NCBI GenBank assembly: GCA_018268515.1
Contig: JAFDWK010000022.1
Location: 1-48,330 of the forward strand
Reading direction: 5' to 3'
Length of the DNA: 48,330 nucleotides
DNA from: Actinomycetota bacterium
Lineage (GTDB): Bacteria; Actinomycetota; Actinomycetes; Actinomycetales; Microbacteriaceae
This document shows positions 24,377-33,034 of this stretch, piece after piece; within the stretch, counting starts at the first letter, position 1, and each line of letters begins with the position of its first letter. The notes under the pieces are model-generated. The model was given only the letters and a program-made list of their open reading frames with translations, did not search any database and had not been told where the DNA came from. Position numbers and translations under genes: made by a program.

Positions 24377-27300
24377 ATGGCATCAGACTCCTTCGTCCAC
24401 CTGCACGTGCACAGCGAGTACTCGATGCTGGACGGGGCTGCGCGCATCCAGCCGCTCGTGCAGGAGGCCGTCGCCCAGGGGATGCCGGCCGTCGCCGTGA
24501 CCGACCACGGCAACACGTTCGCGGCCTTCGAGTTCTACAAGGCGGCGACTGCCGCCGGTGTCAAGCCGATCATCGGGATCGAGGCGTACGTCACTCCCGG
24601 CACGCACCGCAGCGACAAGTCGCGCGTGCAGTGGGGGTCTGCCGAGCAGCGCCGCGACGACGTCTCCGGATCGGGTGCGTACACGCACATGACGCTTCTG
24701 TCCGAGACGACAGAGGGCATGCACAACCTTTTCCGCCTCTCCTCGACGTCGAGCCTGGAGGGCTACTACTTCAAGCCGCGCATGGACCGCGAGATCCTGC
24801 AGAAGTATTCGAAGGGCCTGATCGCCACCACGGGGTGTCCCTCGGGGGAGATCCAGACCCGGCTGCGCCTGGGCCAGTACGACGCAGCGCGCGCGGCGGC
24901 CGCGGAGTTCCAGGACATCTTCGGCAAGGAGAACTACTTCGCGGAGATCATGGACCACGGCCTCGAGATCGAGCGTCGCGTCACCGGTGACCTGCTGAAG
25001 ATCGCAAAGGACCTGGGGATCCCGCTGGTCGGCACGAACGACCTGCACTACACGCACCAGCACGATGCGAAGAGCCATGAGGCGCTGCTCTGCGTGCAGT
25101 CCGGCTCGACCCTGGCCGACCCGAACCGGTTCAAGTTCGACGGCGACGGCTACTACGTGAAGTCGGCGGCGGAGATGCGCCAGGTGTTCCGAGAGCACCC
25201 GGAGGCGTGCGACAACACGCTGCTCATCGCCGAACGCTGCGACGTCTCGTTCAACACCAGCGCCAACTTCATGCCGCGCTTCCCGGTGCCGGACGGCGAG
25301 ACCGAGGAGAGCTGGTTCATCAAGGAGGTCGAGAAGGGCCTGCAGCTGCGCTACCCGGGCGGCATCTCCGACGCGGTGCGCAAGCAGGCGAACTATGAGG
25401 TCGAGGTCATCTCGTCCATGGGGTTCCCGGGCTACTTCCTCGTCGTCGCCGACTTCATCAACTGGGCCAAGGACAACGGCGTGCGCGTCGGTCCCGGGCG
25501 TGGATCCGGTGCCGGATCCATGGCCGCCTACGCGATGAAGATCACGGATCTGGATCCGCTGGAGCACGGCCTGATCTTCGAGCGGTTCCTCAACCCCGAC
25601 CGCGTCTCCATGCCCGACTTCGATGTCGACTTCGACGACCGCCGCCGCGGCGAGGTGATCCAGTACGTCACCGAGAAGTACGGCGACGAGCGCGTCGCGC
25701 AGATCGTCACCTACGGCACGATCAAGGCCAAGCAGGCGCTCAAGGACGCCGGCCGCGTGCTCGGCTTCCCGTTCAGCATGGGGGAGAAGCTCACCAAGGC
25801 GATGCCGCCCGCGGTGATGGGCAAGGACATGCCGCTGGACGGCATGTTCAACCCGGAGCACCCGCGGTACAAGGAGGCCAGCGAGTTCCGCGTCGTGATC
25901 GAGACCGACCCCGAGGCGAAGACCGTCTTCGACACGGCGCTGGGTCTGGAGAACCTGAAGCGCCAGTGGGGCGTGCACGCGGCCGGCGTGATCATGTCCT
26001 CGCATCCGCTGATCGACATCATCCCGATCATGAAGCGCGAGCAGGACGGCCAGATCGTCACGCAGTTCGACTACCCGTCCTGCGAGTCCCTCGGCCTCAT
26101 CAAGATGGACTTCCTGGGGCTGCGCAACCTCACGATCATCTCCGACGCGTTGGCGAACATCCGGATGAACCGGGGCGAGGAGCTCGTGCTCGAGGACCTC
26201 GCGCTCGACGACCGCCCGTCCTACGATCTGCTCACCCGCGGCGACTCGCTGGGCGTCTTCCAGCTCGACGGCGGACCGATGCGCGCGCTCATGCGCCTCA
26301 TGAAGCCGGACAACTTCGGCGACATCTCGGCTCTCATCGCGCTGTACCGCCCCGGTCCCATGGGGGCGAACTCGCACACCAACTACGCCCTGCGCAAGAA
26401 CGGACTGCAGGAGATCACGCCGATCCACCCGGAGTTCGCGGATTCGCTCAAGGACATCTTGGAGGAGAGTTACGGCCTCATCATCTACCAGGAGCAGGTG
26501 ATGGCGATCGCCCAGCGGGTGGCCGGGTTCTCGCTCGGTCAGGCGGACATCCTCCGCCGCGCGATGGGCAAGAAGAAGAAGTCGGAGCTGGACAAGCAGT
26601 TCGAGGGCTTCCAGGGCGGTATGCACGCCAACGGCTACTCCGACGGCGCGGTGAACGCGCTCTGGGAGATCCTGCTGCCGTTCTCCGACTACGCCTTCAA
26701 CAAAGCGCACTCCGCGGCGTACGGCGTGATCTCGTACTGGACCGCCTACCTCAAGGCGCACTATCCCGCCGAGTACATGGCCGCGCTGCTCACCAGCGTC
26801 GGCGACTCCAAGGACAAGATGGCGCTCTACCTGAACGAGTGCCGCCGCATGGGCATCAAGGTGCTGCCGCCCGATGTGCGCGAGTCGATCAACTTCTTCG
26901 CGGCCGTCGGCGAGGACATCCGCTTCGGTCTCGGTGCCGTACGCAACGTCGGATCCAACGTCGTCGAGGGCATCGTGCAGGGCAGGGCGGAGGAGAACTT
27001 CACCTCCTTCCACGATTTCCTGAAGAAGGTGCCGCTGCACGTCACGAACAAGCGCACGGTCGAGTCGTTGATCAAGGCGGGCGCTTTCGACTCGATGGGC
27101 GACACCCGTCGGGCGCTGGTGGAGATCCACGAGGACGCCGTCGAGGCCTCGGTCGGGCAGAAGCGCAACGAGGCGCAGGGAGCGATCGGCTTCGACTTCG
27201 ACAGTCTGTACGACGAGGTCGAGGAGGCCGCACCCCCGAAGGTCCCGGCCCGTCCGGAATGGACGAAGAAGGACAAGCTCGCGTTCGAGCGCGAGATGCT

Positions 27301-27895
27301 CGGCCTCTACGTGTCCGATCATCCGCTCGCCGGGCTCGAGGTCCCGCTCGCCAAGCACGCCTCCATCGCGATCAACAGCCTGCTCGAGTCCGAGGATCTG
27401 CAGGACGGCGACCAGGTCACCGTCGCGGGCCTCGTCACGAGCGTGCAGCACCGCGTCGCCAAGGCCAGCGGAAATCCCTACGGCATGATCACCATCGAAG
27501 ACTTCGGCGGCGAGATCACGGTCATGTTCATGGGCAAGACGTACCTGGAGTTCCAGAGCACGCTGCAGCAGGATGCGATCCTCGCCGTGCGGGGGCGCGT
27601 CTCCCGCCGTGACGACGGGATGAATCTGCACGCGCAGTCGGCGTTCACGCCCGATGTCGGATCCTTCGACGCGGCCGGTCCGCTGACTCTGCTGGTTCCG
27701 GAGCAGCGCGCCACCGAACGGGTGATCGAGGATCTCGCGGATGTTCTGCGCCGGCATGCCGGCGAGACCGAGGTGATGCTCACGATGCATCGCGGCGGCC
27801 GGGCGAAGGTGTTCGAGGTGCCCATGCCGGTGAGCGTCACCGCGGACCTGTTCGGCGATCTGAAATCGCTGCTCGGCCCGCAGTGCCTGGGCTGA
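24377..27895 (+). CDS. dnaE: DNA polymerase III alpha subunit DnaE (replicative)
   Basis: A 1172-residue replicative polymerase. The N-terminal PHP domain retains the metal-binding set known from proofreading mycobacterial DnaE1 (H10, H12, D19, H44, E69, H104, the Cys of TTGCPSG, and D and H of NDLHY), so 3'-5' exonuclease activity within the subunit is likely. The palm has GRGSGAGSM and PDFDVDFDD, with probable catalytic D416 and D418. Finger, helix-hairpin-helix and C-terminal OB-fold (VTVAGLVTSVQHR) regions follow. Full length for a DnaE1-type enzyme, unlike the shorter DnaE2. The lspA-rluD-dnaE-hisD neighbourhood is conserved in actinobacteria apart from the inserted accessory genes. Confidence 0.96.
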   Translation: MASDSFVHLHVHSEYSMLDGAARIQPLVQEAVAQGMPAVAVTDHGNTFAAFEFYKAATAAGVKPIIGIEAYVTPGTHRSDKSRVQWGSAEQRRDDVSGSGAYTHMTLLSETTEGMHNLFRLSSTSSLEGYYFKPRMDREILQKYSKGLIATTGCPSGEIQTRLRLGQYDAARAAAAEFQDIFGKENYFAEIMDHGLEIERRVTGDLLKIAKDLGIPLVGTNDLHYTHQHDAKSHEALLCVQSGSTLADPNRFKFDGDGYYVKSAAEMRQVFREHPEACDNTLLIAERCDVSFNTSANFMPRFPVPDGETEESWFIKEVEKGLQLRYPGGISDAVRKQANYEVEVISSMGFPGYFLVVADFINWAKDNGVRVGPGRGSGAGSMAAYAMKITDLDPLEHGLIFERFLNPDRVSMPDFDVDFDDRRRGEVIQYVTEKYGDERVAQIVTYGTIKAKQALKDAGRVLGFPFSMGEKLTKAMPPAVMGKDMPLDGMFNPEHPRYKEASEFRVVIETDPEAKTVFDTALGLENLKRQWGVHAAGVIMSSHPLIDIIPIMKREQDGQIVTQFDYPSCESLGLIKMDFLGLRNLTIISDALANIRMNRGEELVLEDLALDDRPSYDLLTRGDSLGVFQLDGGPMRALMRLMKPDNFGDISALIALYRPGPMGANSHTNYALRKNGLQEITPIHPEFADSLKDILEESYGLIIYQEQVMAIAQRVAGFSLGQADILRRAMGKKKKSELDKQFEGFQGGMHANGYSDGAVNALWEILLPFSDYAFNKAHSAAYGVISYWTAYLKAHYPAEYMAALLTSVGDSKDKMALYLNECRRMGIKVLPPDVRESINFFAAVGEDIRFGLGAVRNVGSNVVEGIVQGRAEENFTSFHDFLKKVPLHVTNKRTVESLIKAGAFDSMGDTRRALVEIHEDAVEASVGQKRNEAQGAIGFDFDSLYDEVEEAAPPKVPARPEWTKKDKLAFEREMLGLYVSDHPLAGLEVPLAKHASIAINSLLESEDLQDGDQVTVAGLVTSVQHRVAKASGNPYGMITIEDFGGEITVMFMGKTYLEFQSTLQQDAILAVRGRVSRRDDGMNLHAQSAFTPDVGSFDAAGPLTLLVPEQRATERVIEDLADVLRRHAGETEVMLTMHRGGRAKVFEVPMPVSVTADLFGDLKSLLGPQCLG

Positions 27896-27910
27896 GCGAG
27901 CCCTGAGCGG

Positions 27911-27942
27911 GCACCCGGGCCCGCCCGTGGCGGCCCGGGTGC
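27911..27942 (+). terminator. Terminator after dnaE
   Basis: Perfect 11-base stem: GCACCCGGGCC at 27911-27921 with its complement at 27932-27942, and a 10-base loop. It begins 16 bases after the dnaE stop. No T tract. Confidence 0.75.
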
Positions 27943-27978
27943 GTGGGCTTCGCACAGGGGGCCTCCACCGGCGGCAGG

Positions 27979-27984
27979 TAATAT
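27979..27984 (+). promoter_or_regulatory. Putative -10 element of the 4-TM protein gene
   Basis: TAATAT stands 59 bases before the next start codon, in an otherwise GC-rich stretch. It would give a leader of about 50 bases ending in GAAAGGAATC. Confidence 0.45.
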
Positions 27985-28042
27985 CGGGTCCCGTCCGACG
28001 CCCGATGCCCCCAACGCGGCCGCACGACGAAAGGAATCACTG

Positions 28043-29446
28043 ATGACCGGCGACGCCCCCTTCGCTGCGACGACGCACGACGAAGAGAGTCCGACATCGA
28101 ACACCGAGCAGACCGCCGAGGTGGACGCGGCGGACGAACCGCTGCCCGCGGTCGCGCCGCAGCAGGGGTACCTCGGCTTCACGCTGCGTGAACTGATCCT
28201 CATCGGCGTCTGGGCCGTCGCATTCGCGCTGTCCTTCGTGTCCGGCGCGGGGAGCATCCTGGACAGCTCGGCCACGATCTGGACCATGAACGGCGCCTGG
28301 GTCCTCGCGATCGGCGTGCCCACCGCGGCCCTCTTCCTGATCGTGCTGCGCCGGCTCTCTCCCGAAGGGATCCGGCGGGTCGGATCCCTCGGCATCGACC
28401 AGTTCGCCGCGGTCGCCTTCTCCGTCGCCCTGGTCAGCTGGGTGACGCTGCTCTGGCAGCAGCTCGACCTCGTCGCGGCCACCCGGCGCTCGCCGGTCTT
28501 GACCTGGCCGCTGTGGCTGGAGATCGTGCTGACACTGGCGCTCGTGGTCGCGACCGTCTTCGCGTCGCTCATCCCCGGTCTCCGTGAGGACTTCGAGGAG
28601 CGCATGGAGACGCTGGCGCACCGCAACGCCAATCCGGTCCGGCCGGTCTTCACCCGCCCCCGCCCTGTGCGCGCACGGGGCAGCATCTCGGATCCGCAGA
28701 ACGAGGACGACGTCGACCCCGGTCTGCTGCACGAGGGCGAGGTCGAGGCCGCGGATCACCTCTCCTCCGGCGCCACGGGCGCGGCGGTTCCCGGTGCCGC
28801 CGGCTACATCCCCGAGCAGCACCGCGAGTCGTTCCTCGTGTCGGACGCGGGGCCGGACGATGCCCCTCGCGCCGAGGCAGCCCCGCAGGAGACGCCCGTC
28901 GTGGATGCGCCGGGCGACACCGCGCTGTCGGACGAGGCGCCGACCGAGGCGATCCTCGACGCCGCTCCGGACCAGGTCTCCGCTGCTGCGGAGCCGCCCG
29001 CCGTCCCCGCCTCCGAGAGCGGCGAGCCCGCGACCCGGGCGGAGGCGCGGCGCAGTTCCGCTGCGCCGGCGGGGCCATCGGAGGACGAGGTCGCCGCCGC
29101 AGGTGCAGGGCTCGGTGCGGAGCCCGTTGCGACGAGCGCGCCGCAGGACCTGTCCGACACCATGACCGAGGTGCTCGGCGACCTGCTCGCGCCCTCGCCG
29201 GTGGATGAGATCGCCACGCACGCCGTGGACGTCGTCGATGAGAGCGCCGCGCCGCAGGCGCAGCCGTTCTGGGCGCTGGCGCCCGAGACCAGGGCCGTCC
29301 ACGACGCGCAGGGTGACGAGATTTTCACGATCGGGCCCGATGCATGGATCCTTGTTCTCGAGGATCGTGGCGGCGCCTACGTGGTGCGTCACGACGACGG
29401 TCGCGTGGGCTACCTGCACGACACCGAGAACATGACCCGAGGCTGA
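28043..29446 (+). CDS. Hypothetical four-helix membrane protein with long acidic linker
   Basis: A 467-residue protein I cannot assign to a named family. An acidic N-terminus (about 45 residues) is followed by four hydrophobic helices (roughly residues 50-75, 85-110, 118-142 and 155-178), then a Pro/Ala/Glu-rich linker of over 200 residues. The last 60 residues form a compact, better-structured-looking unit (FTIGPDAWILVLEDRGGAYVVRHDDGRVGYLHD) resembling a small beta-barrel such as an SH3-like fold. The strong AAAGGAA binding site sits nine bases from the ATG. It lies seven bases before hisD and may be co-transcribed with it. Confidence 0.75.
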   Translation: MTGDAPFAATTHDEESPTSNTEQTAEVDAADEPLPAVAPQQGYLGFTLRELILIGVWAVAFALSFVSGAGSILDSSATIWTMNGAWVLAIGVPTAALFLIVLRRLSPEGIRRVGSLGIDQFAAVAFSVALVSWVTLLWQQLDLVAATRRSPVLTWPLWLEIVLTLALVVATVFASLIPGLREDFEERMETLAHRNANPVRPVFTRPRPVRARGSISDPQNEDDVDPGLLHEGEVEAADHLSSGATGAAVPGAAGYIPEQHRESFLVSDAGPDDAPRAEAAPQETPVVDAPGDTALSDEAPTEAILDAAPDQVSAAAEPPAVPASESGEPATRAEARRSSAAPAGPSEDEVAAAGAGLGAEPVATSAPQDLSDTMTEVLGDLLAPSPVDEIATHAVDVVDESAAPQAQPFWALAPETRAVHDAQGDEIFTIGPDAWILVLEDRGGAYVVRHDDGRVGYLHDTENMTRG

Positions 29447-29452
29447 GGACGC

Positions 29453-30787
29453 ATGCAGACGATCGACTTGAGGGGACTCACCCTCTCCACCGCCCAGATG
29501 CTGGCAGCCGTGCCGCGCGCCACCGCCGCGCGTGCGGAGGCGCTGGCGACCGCGACCGCGATCGTGGAGGACGTGCGCGTCCGTGGCGAGGAGGCCCTGC
29601 GCGAGCAGGCCGAGCGGTTCGACCAGGTCAGCGGGCACGCGATCCGGGTTCCGCGGGAGCACCTCGTCGAAGCGCTGGAGAACGTCGACCCGCACGTGCG
29701 CGCCGCGCTCGAGGCCGCGATCGACCGTGTGCGCCAGGGCTCCGCCGCGCAGGTCCCGGCGCCGCAGGTGACCGAGATCGGCCCGGGGGCCCGCATCGTG
29801 CAGCGCTGGCAGCCGGTCGGCCGGGTCGGCGTCTACATCCCCGGCGGCAAGGCCCCGCTCGCCTCGAGCGTCGTCATGAACGTCGTCCCCGCACAGGTCG
29901 CGGGCGTCGGCAGCATCGCGCTGGCCTCGCCGCCGCAATCCGCCGCGGACGGTCGCGTCCACCCGACGATCCTCGCCGCGGCCGCCCTCCTCGGCGTGGA
30001 CGAGGTCTACGCGATCGGCGGCGCGGGTGCGATCGGCGCTCTCGCGCACGGAGTCGCGGCGATCGGGCTCGACCCGGTCGACGTGATCTCAGGGCCGGGC
30101 AACAACTACGTGGCGTCCGCGAAGCGTGCGGTCGCCGGGGTCGTCGGGACCGACTCCGAGGCAGGCGCGACCGAGATCCTCATCGTCGCGGACGCGGAGG
30201 CGGATCCGCGTCTCATCGCTGCGGATCTGATCAGCCAGGCGGAGCACGACGAGCAGGCCTCCGCCGTTCTCGTCACCGATTCGGCCGAGCTCGCCGATCG
30301 GGTGGCGGTGGAGATCGCCGGCGCGGCCGCGACCACCCGGCACAGCGTCCGCGTGCAGACCGCGCTGGCGGGGCCCCAGTCGGCGATCGTGCTCGTCGAT
30401 GGCCGCGAGGCGGCCGTGGCGTTCAGCAACGCCTACGCGCCGGAGCACCTCGAGCTGCACCTCGTCGACGCGGAGCAGGCCGCCGCCGACTTCACCAGCG
30501 CCGGCGCCGTGTTCGTCGGCGACCAGACGCCGGTCAGCCTGGGCGACTACATGGCCGGCAGCAACCACGTGCTGCCGACAGGCGGCCAGGCCCGCTACGC
30601 CTCCGGGCTCGGCGCATACACGTTCCTGCGTCCGCAGCAGGTGATCTCCTACGATCGCGATGCGCTGGCACGCGCCCGTGATGGAGTCGTCGCGCTCGCG
30701 GACGCCGAGGTGCTCCCGGCGCACGGGGAGGCCGTCGAAGCCCGCTTCACAGCCTCAGCCGAGCCGATCGCGGCGGCCGGGGCGTAG
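29453..30787 (+). CDS. hisD: Histidinol dehydrogenase HisD
   Basis: A 444-residue zinc enzyme catalysing the last two steps of histidine synthesis, L-histidinol to L-histidine with two NAD. Visible motifs: [34 protein letters not shown], the zinc ligands in SQAEHDEQA, the catalytic Glu-His in [25 protein letters not shown], and LPAHGEAV near the C-terminus. GCTGAGGA precedes the ATG. The rest of the his operon is not adjacent in this window, as hisD is followed by nrdR. Confidence 0.95.
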   Translation: MQTIDLRGLTLSTAQMLAAVPRATAARAEALATATAIVEDVRVRGEEALREQAERFDQVSGHAIRVPREHLVEALENVDPHVRAALEAAIDRVRQGSAAQVPAPQVTEIGPGARIVQRWQPVGRVGVYIPGGKAPLASSVVMNVVPAQVAGVGSIALASPPQSAADGRVHPTILAAAALLGVDEVYAIGGAGAIGALAHGVAAIGLDPVDVISGPGNNYVASAKRAVAGVVGTDSEAGATEILIVADAEADPRLIAADLISQAEHDEQASAVLVTDSAELADRVAVEIAGAAATTRHSVRVQTALAGPQSAIVLVDGREAAVAFSNAYAPEHLELHLVDAEQAAADFTSAGAVFVGDQTPVSLGDYMAGSNHVLPTGGQARYASGLGAYTFLRPQQVISYDRDALARARDGVVALADAEVLPAHGEAVEARFTASAEPIAAAGA

Positions 30788-30790
30788 GCT
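30785..30790 (+). promoter_or_regulatory. Putative leaderless -10 element of nrdR
   Basis: TAGGCT lies seven bases before the nrdR ATG and overlaps the hisD stop codon (TAG at 30785). It fits a leaderless nrdR transcript. Confidence 0.45.
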
Positions 30791-30797
30791 TTCGCGA

Positions 30798-31271
30798 ATG
30801 CACTGCCCGTTCTGCCGTCACCCGGATTCCCGTGTCATCGACTCCCGCACGAGCGATGACGGGCTGTCGATCCGTCGTCGTCGCCAGTGCCCCGAATGCG
30901 GCGGGCGCTTCTCGACGACGGAGACCGCGAGCCTGAACGTCATCAAGCGCTCCGGCGTGATGGAGCCGTTCAGCCGCGACAAGGTGATCTCCGGCGTCCG
31001 CAAGGCCTGCCAGGGCCGCCCCGTCACCGAGGCGGACCTGGCGGTCCTCGCCCAGCGCGTCGAGGAGGCCGTGCGGCAGACCGGTGTCTCCCAGCTCGAC
31101 ACGAACGAGATCGGGCTGGCGATCCTCGGTCCGCTGCGGGAGCTCGACGAGGTCGCCTACCTCCGGTTCGCGAGCGTCTACCAGGCGTTCGACTCGCTCG
31201 AGGACTTCGAGGCATCGATCGCGGAACTGCGTGCGGACCACCGCCGCGCGGCATCGCCGACCGCGGACTGA
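30798..31271 (+). CDS. nrdR: Transcriptional repressor NrdR
   Basis: A 157-residue repressor of ribonucleotide reductase genes. The N-terminal zinc ribbon has C3, C6, C31 and C34 ([17 protein letters not shown] and [14 protein letters not shown]); the ATP-cone domain follows ([21 protein letters not shown]). NrdR senses ATP/dATP through the cone and binds paired NrdR boxes; no nrd gene is in this window. The ATG at 30798 gives the invariant MHCPFC start; the longer open frame is an antiphase read of hisD. Confidence 0.95.
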   Translation: MHCPFCRHPDSRVIDSRTSDDGLSIRRRRQCPECGGRFSTTETASLNVIKRSGVMEPFSRDKVISGVRKACQGRPVTEADLAVLAQRVEEAVRQTGVSQLDTNEIGLAILGPLRELDEVAYLRFASVYQAFDSLEDFEASIAELRADHRRAASPTAD

Positions 31272-31306
31272 GGCACGGCCGGTCCGGATCGAGCCGCCGG
31301 CCCCGG

Positions 31307-31312
31307 TAATCT
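31307..31312 (+). promoter_or_regulatory. Putative leaderless -10 element of pyrD
   Basis: TAATCT ends seven bases before the pyrD ATG. GGCAGGG lies between them, but it would be at the very 5' end or outside the transcript. Confidence 0.5.
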
Positions 31313-31319
31313 GGCAGGG

Positions 31320-32342
31320 ATGTATGCCCTGCTCTTCCGCCTCGTCCTCGCGCGCTTCGACCCCGAGTTCGCCCACCACGCCGGCATGGTCGTGGTGCGT
31401 GTCCTCGGCGTGCCTCCGTTCTCCTGGGCCGCCACGGCGCTGACCCGTCCTGACGGCGCGGAGGAAGTGCAGGCTCTGGGCCTCACATTCCCGACCCCGT
31501 TCGGCATCGCCGCGGGCTTCGACAAGAACGCGGTCGGCGTGCGCGGCCTGTCCGCACTCGGCTTCGGTCACGTCGAGGTCGGCACGATCACGGCCGTCCC
31601 GCAGCCGGGAAACCCCAAGCCCCGCCTGTTCCGGCTCATCCCGGATCGCGCCGTGGTGAACCGGATGGGCTTCAACAACGCCGGCGCGGAGGCCGCGGAG
31701 AAGCGACTGTGGAAGCTCCGCCGCCGGCGCCCGGCCGCTGTGATCGGCGTCAACATCGGCAAGAGCCGCGTGGTCGCCGTCGAGGACGCGACCGCCGACT
31801 ACGTCGCCTCGGCCGTACGCCTGGCCCCGCTGGCGGACTACCTGGCGATCAACGTGTCCTCGCCCAACACGCCGGGCCTGCGCGGGCTGCAGGCGGTGGA
31901 GACGCTCGCACCGCTGCTGCGCGCGGTGAAGGCCGCGGCCGGTGCGACGCCGCTGCTCGTCAAGATCGCGCCCGACCTTCCCGACGAGGAGGTCACCGCG
32001 ATCGCGGAGCTCGCCGTCGCTGAAGGGCTGGACGGGCTCATCGCCACGAACACCACCATTTCGCGGGAGGGGTTGATCACGGATCCCGTGAAGGTCGCCG
32101 CGGCGGGGGAGGGCGGCCTGTCCGGCGCCCCGCTCAAGGAGCGCTCGCTCGCGGTCCTGCGCCTCGTGCGCGCTGCCGTGCCCGCGGAGTTCTGCGTGAT
32201 CTCGGTCGGCGGGGTCGAGACCGGCGCGGAGGTGCGCGAGCGTCTCGACGCCGGCGCGACGCTGGTGCAGGGCTACACCGCGTTCCTCTACCGGGGGCCG
32301 CTGTGGGCGCGGCAGATCCGTGCGGGGTTGCGCGCGCGCTGA
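31320..32342 (+). CDS. pyrD: Quinone-dependent dihydroorotate dehydrogenase (class 2)
   Basis: A 340-residue FMN enzyme that oxidises dihydroorotate to orotate in pyrimidine synthesis and passes electrons to menaquinone. The class 2 N-terminal membrane-associating helices (MYALLFRLVLARFDPEFAHH) are present. FMN and substrate motifs: FGIAAGFDKNAVGV, MGFNNAGA, the catalytic serine region NVSSPNTPGLRGLQ, KIAPDL, TNTTISREG, and ISVGGVETGAEV. Monocistronic, between a leaderless promoter and a bidirectional terminator. Confidence 0.95.
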   Translation: MYALLFRLVLARFDPEFAHHAGMVVVRVLGVPPFSWAATALTRPDGAEEVQALGLTFPTPFGIAAGFDKNAVGVRGLSALGFGHVEVGTITAVPQPGNPKPRLFRLIPDRAVVNRMGFNNAGAEAAEKRLWKLRRRRPAAVIGVNIGKSRVVAVEDATADYVASAVRLAPLADYLAINVSSPNTPGLRGLQAVETLAPLLRAVKAAAGATPLLVKIAPDLPDEEVTAIAELAVAEGLDGLIATNTTISREGLITDPVKVAAAGEGGLSGAPLKERSLAVLRLVRAAVPAEFCVISVGGVETGAEVRERLDAGATLVQGYTAFLYRGPLWARQIRAGLRAR

Positions 32343-32356
32343 CCCGCCATGACGAA

Positions 32357-32394
32357 AGAAGATCCCGGGCGCTCGTCGCGCATCGGGATCTTCT
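32357..32394. terminator. Bidirectional terminator between pyrD and the DUF3043 gene
   Basis: Perfect 11-base arms AGAAGATCCCG (32357-32367) and CGGGATCTTCT (32384-32394) with a 16-base loop. The two flanking genes converge on it. Confidence 0.8.
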
Positions 32395-32415
32395 CGGCTG
32401 GTCAGGGGATCCGGA

Positions 32416-32979
32416 TCAGTCCGGGTACTGGCCGCGCTTGACCTGGGGCTTGGGCAGGCGCATGAAGCGCATCTGCAGGGACCGCATGGCCGCGTACCAG
32501 GCCAGGCCCCTCTCGCGCTTGTCCTTGCCGAACTTGTCGGCGATCCGGCGGTTCACCCGGATCCCGAGGAAGACCATGTCGAAGATCGCGATCGCGATGA
32601 ATCCCCACAGGCCGATGAACGACCAGTACGCGATCATCGGGTTCGGGATCAGGGACACGATGATCACGACCACCATCAGCGCCATGATCCACTCGCTGAC
32701 GTGCCAGCCGGCGTCGACGTAGTCGCGCACCCAGCGGCGCTGCGGGCCGCGGTCGCGGACGGGGAGGTACTTCTCCTCGCCGTTGGCCATGCCGATGCGC
32801 TGGCGCTCCTGACGAGCGCGGAGATCGGCCTTCGCCTGCGCCTTCGCCTCCTTGGTGTCCGGCACCAGCGGGCGACGCCGGGCGGCCTCCTGCTCCGCGC
32901 GCGTCGGCGTGCGGCGCCCCTTGCCGCTCGTCGCCTCGTCGGAGGAGTCGTCGGGGGCGGGGGTGGGAGTGCTGGGCAC
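32416..32979 (-). CDS. DUF3043 domain-containing membrane protein
   Basis: A 187-residue protein common in actinobacteria. A charged, Pro/Ser-rich N-terminus (VPSTPTPAPDDSSDEATSGKGRR) leads to the conserved block PTRAEQEAARRRPL and KEYLPV-like KYLPVRDRGPQRRWVRDYVD, then two hydrophobic helices (about residues 100-142) and a basic tail. The GTG at 32979 is chosen because CAGGAG lies seven bases upstream; a longer frame has no such site. Function unknown. Divergent from the dipeptidase gene. Confidence 0.82.
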   Translation of the reverse strand: MPSTPTPAPDDSSDEATSGKGRRTPTRAEQEAARRRPLVPDTKEAKAQAKADLRARQERQRIGMANGEEKYLPVRDRGPQRRWVRDYVDAGWHVSEWIMALMVVVIIVSLIPNPMIAYWSFIGLWGFIAIAIFDMVFLGIRVNRRIADKFGKDKRERGLAWYAAMRSLQMRFMRLPKPQVKRGQYPD

Positions 32980-33021
32980 GAAGGCTCCTGGAAGTCGAGA
33001 GTCGGGGAAACGGGTGTTCCC

Positions 33022-33027
33022 TAAGAT
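33022..33027 (+). promoter_or_regulatory. Putative leaderless -10 element of the M20 dipeptidase gene
   Basis: TAAGAT ends seven bases before the ATG at 33035, in a small AT-rich island of the divergent gap. No Shine-Dalgarno sequence precedes the start. Confidence 0.5.
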
Positions 33028-33034
33028 TACCTGC

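Noticed and set aside
24383-27955. A 1190-codon open frame antisense to dnaE, and similar long antisense frames opposite ftsI, murF, ctaD and hisD
   Set aside because: Very GC-rich codon third positions keep antiphase frames open. The translations are low-complexity, rich in Arg, Ala, Gly and His, have no recognisable domain, and the sense genes are well conserved.
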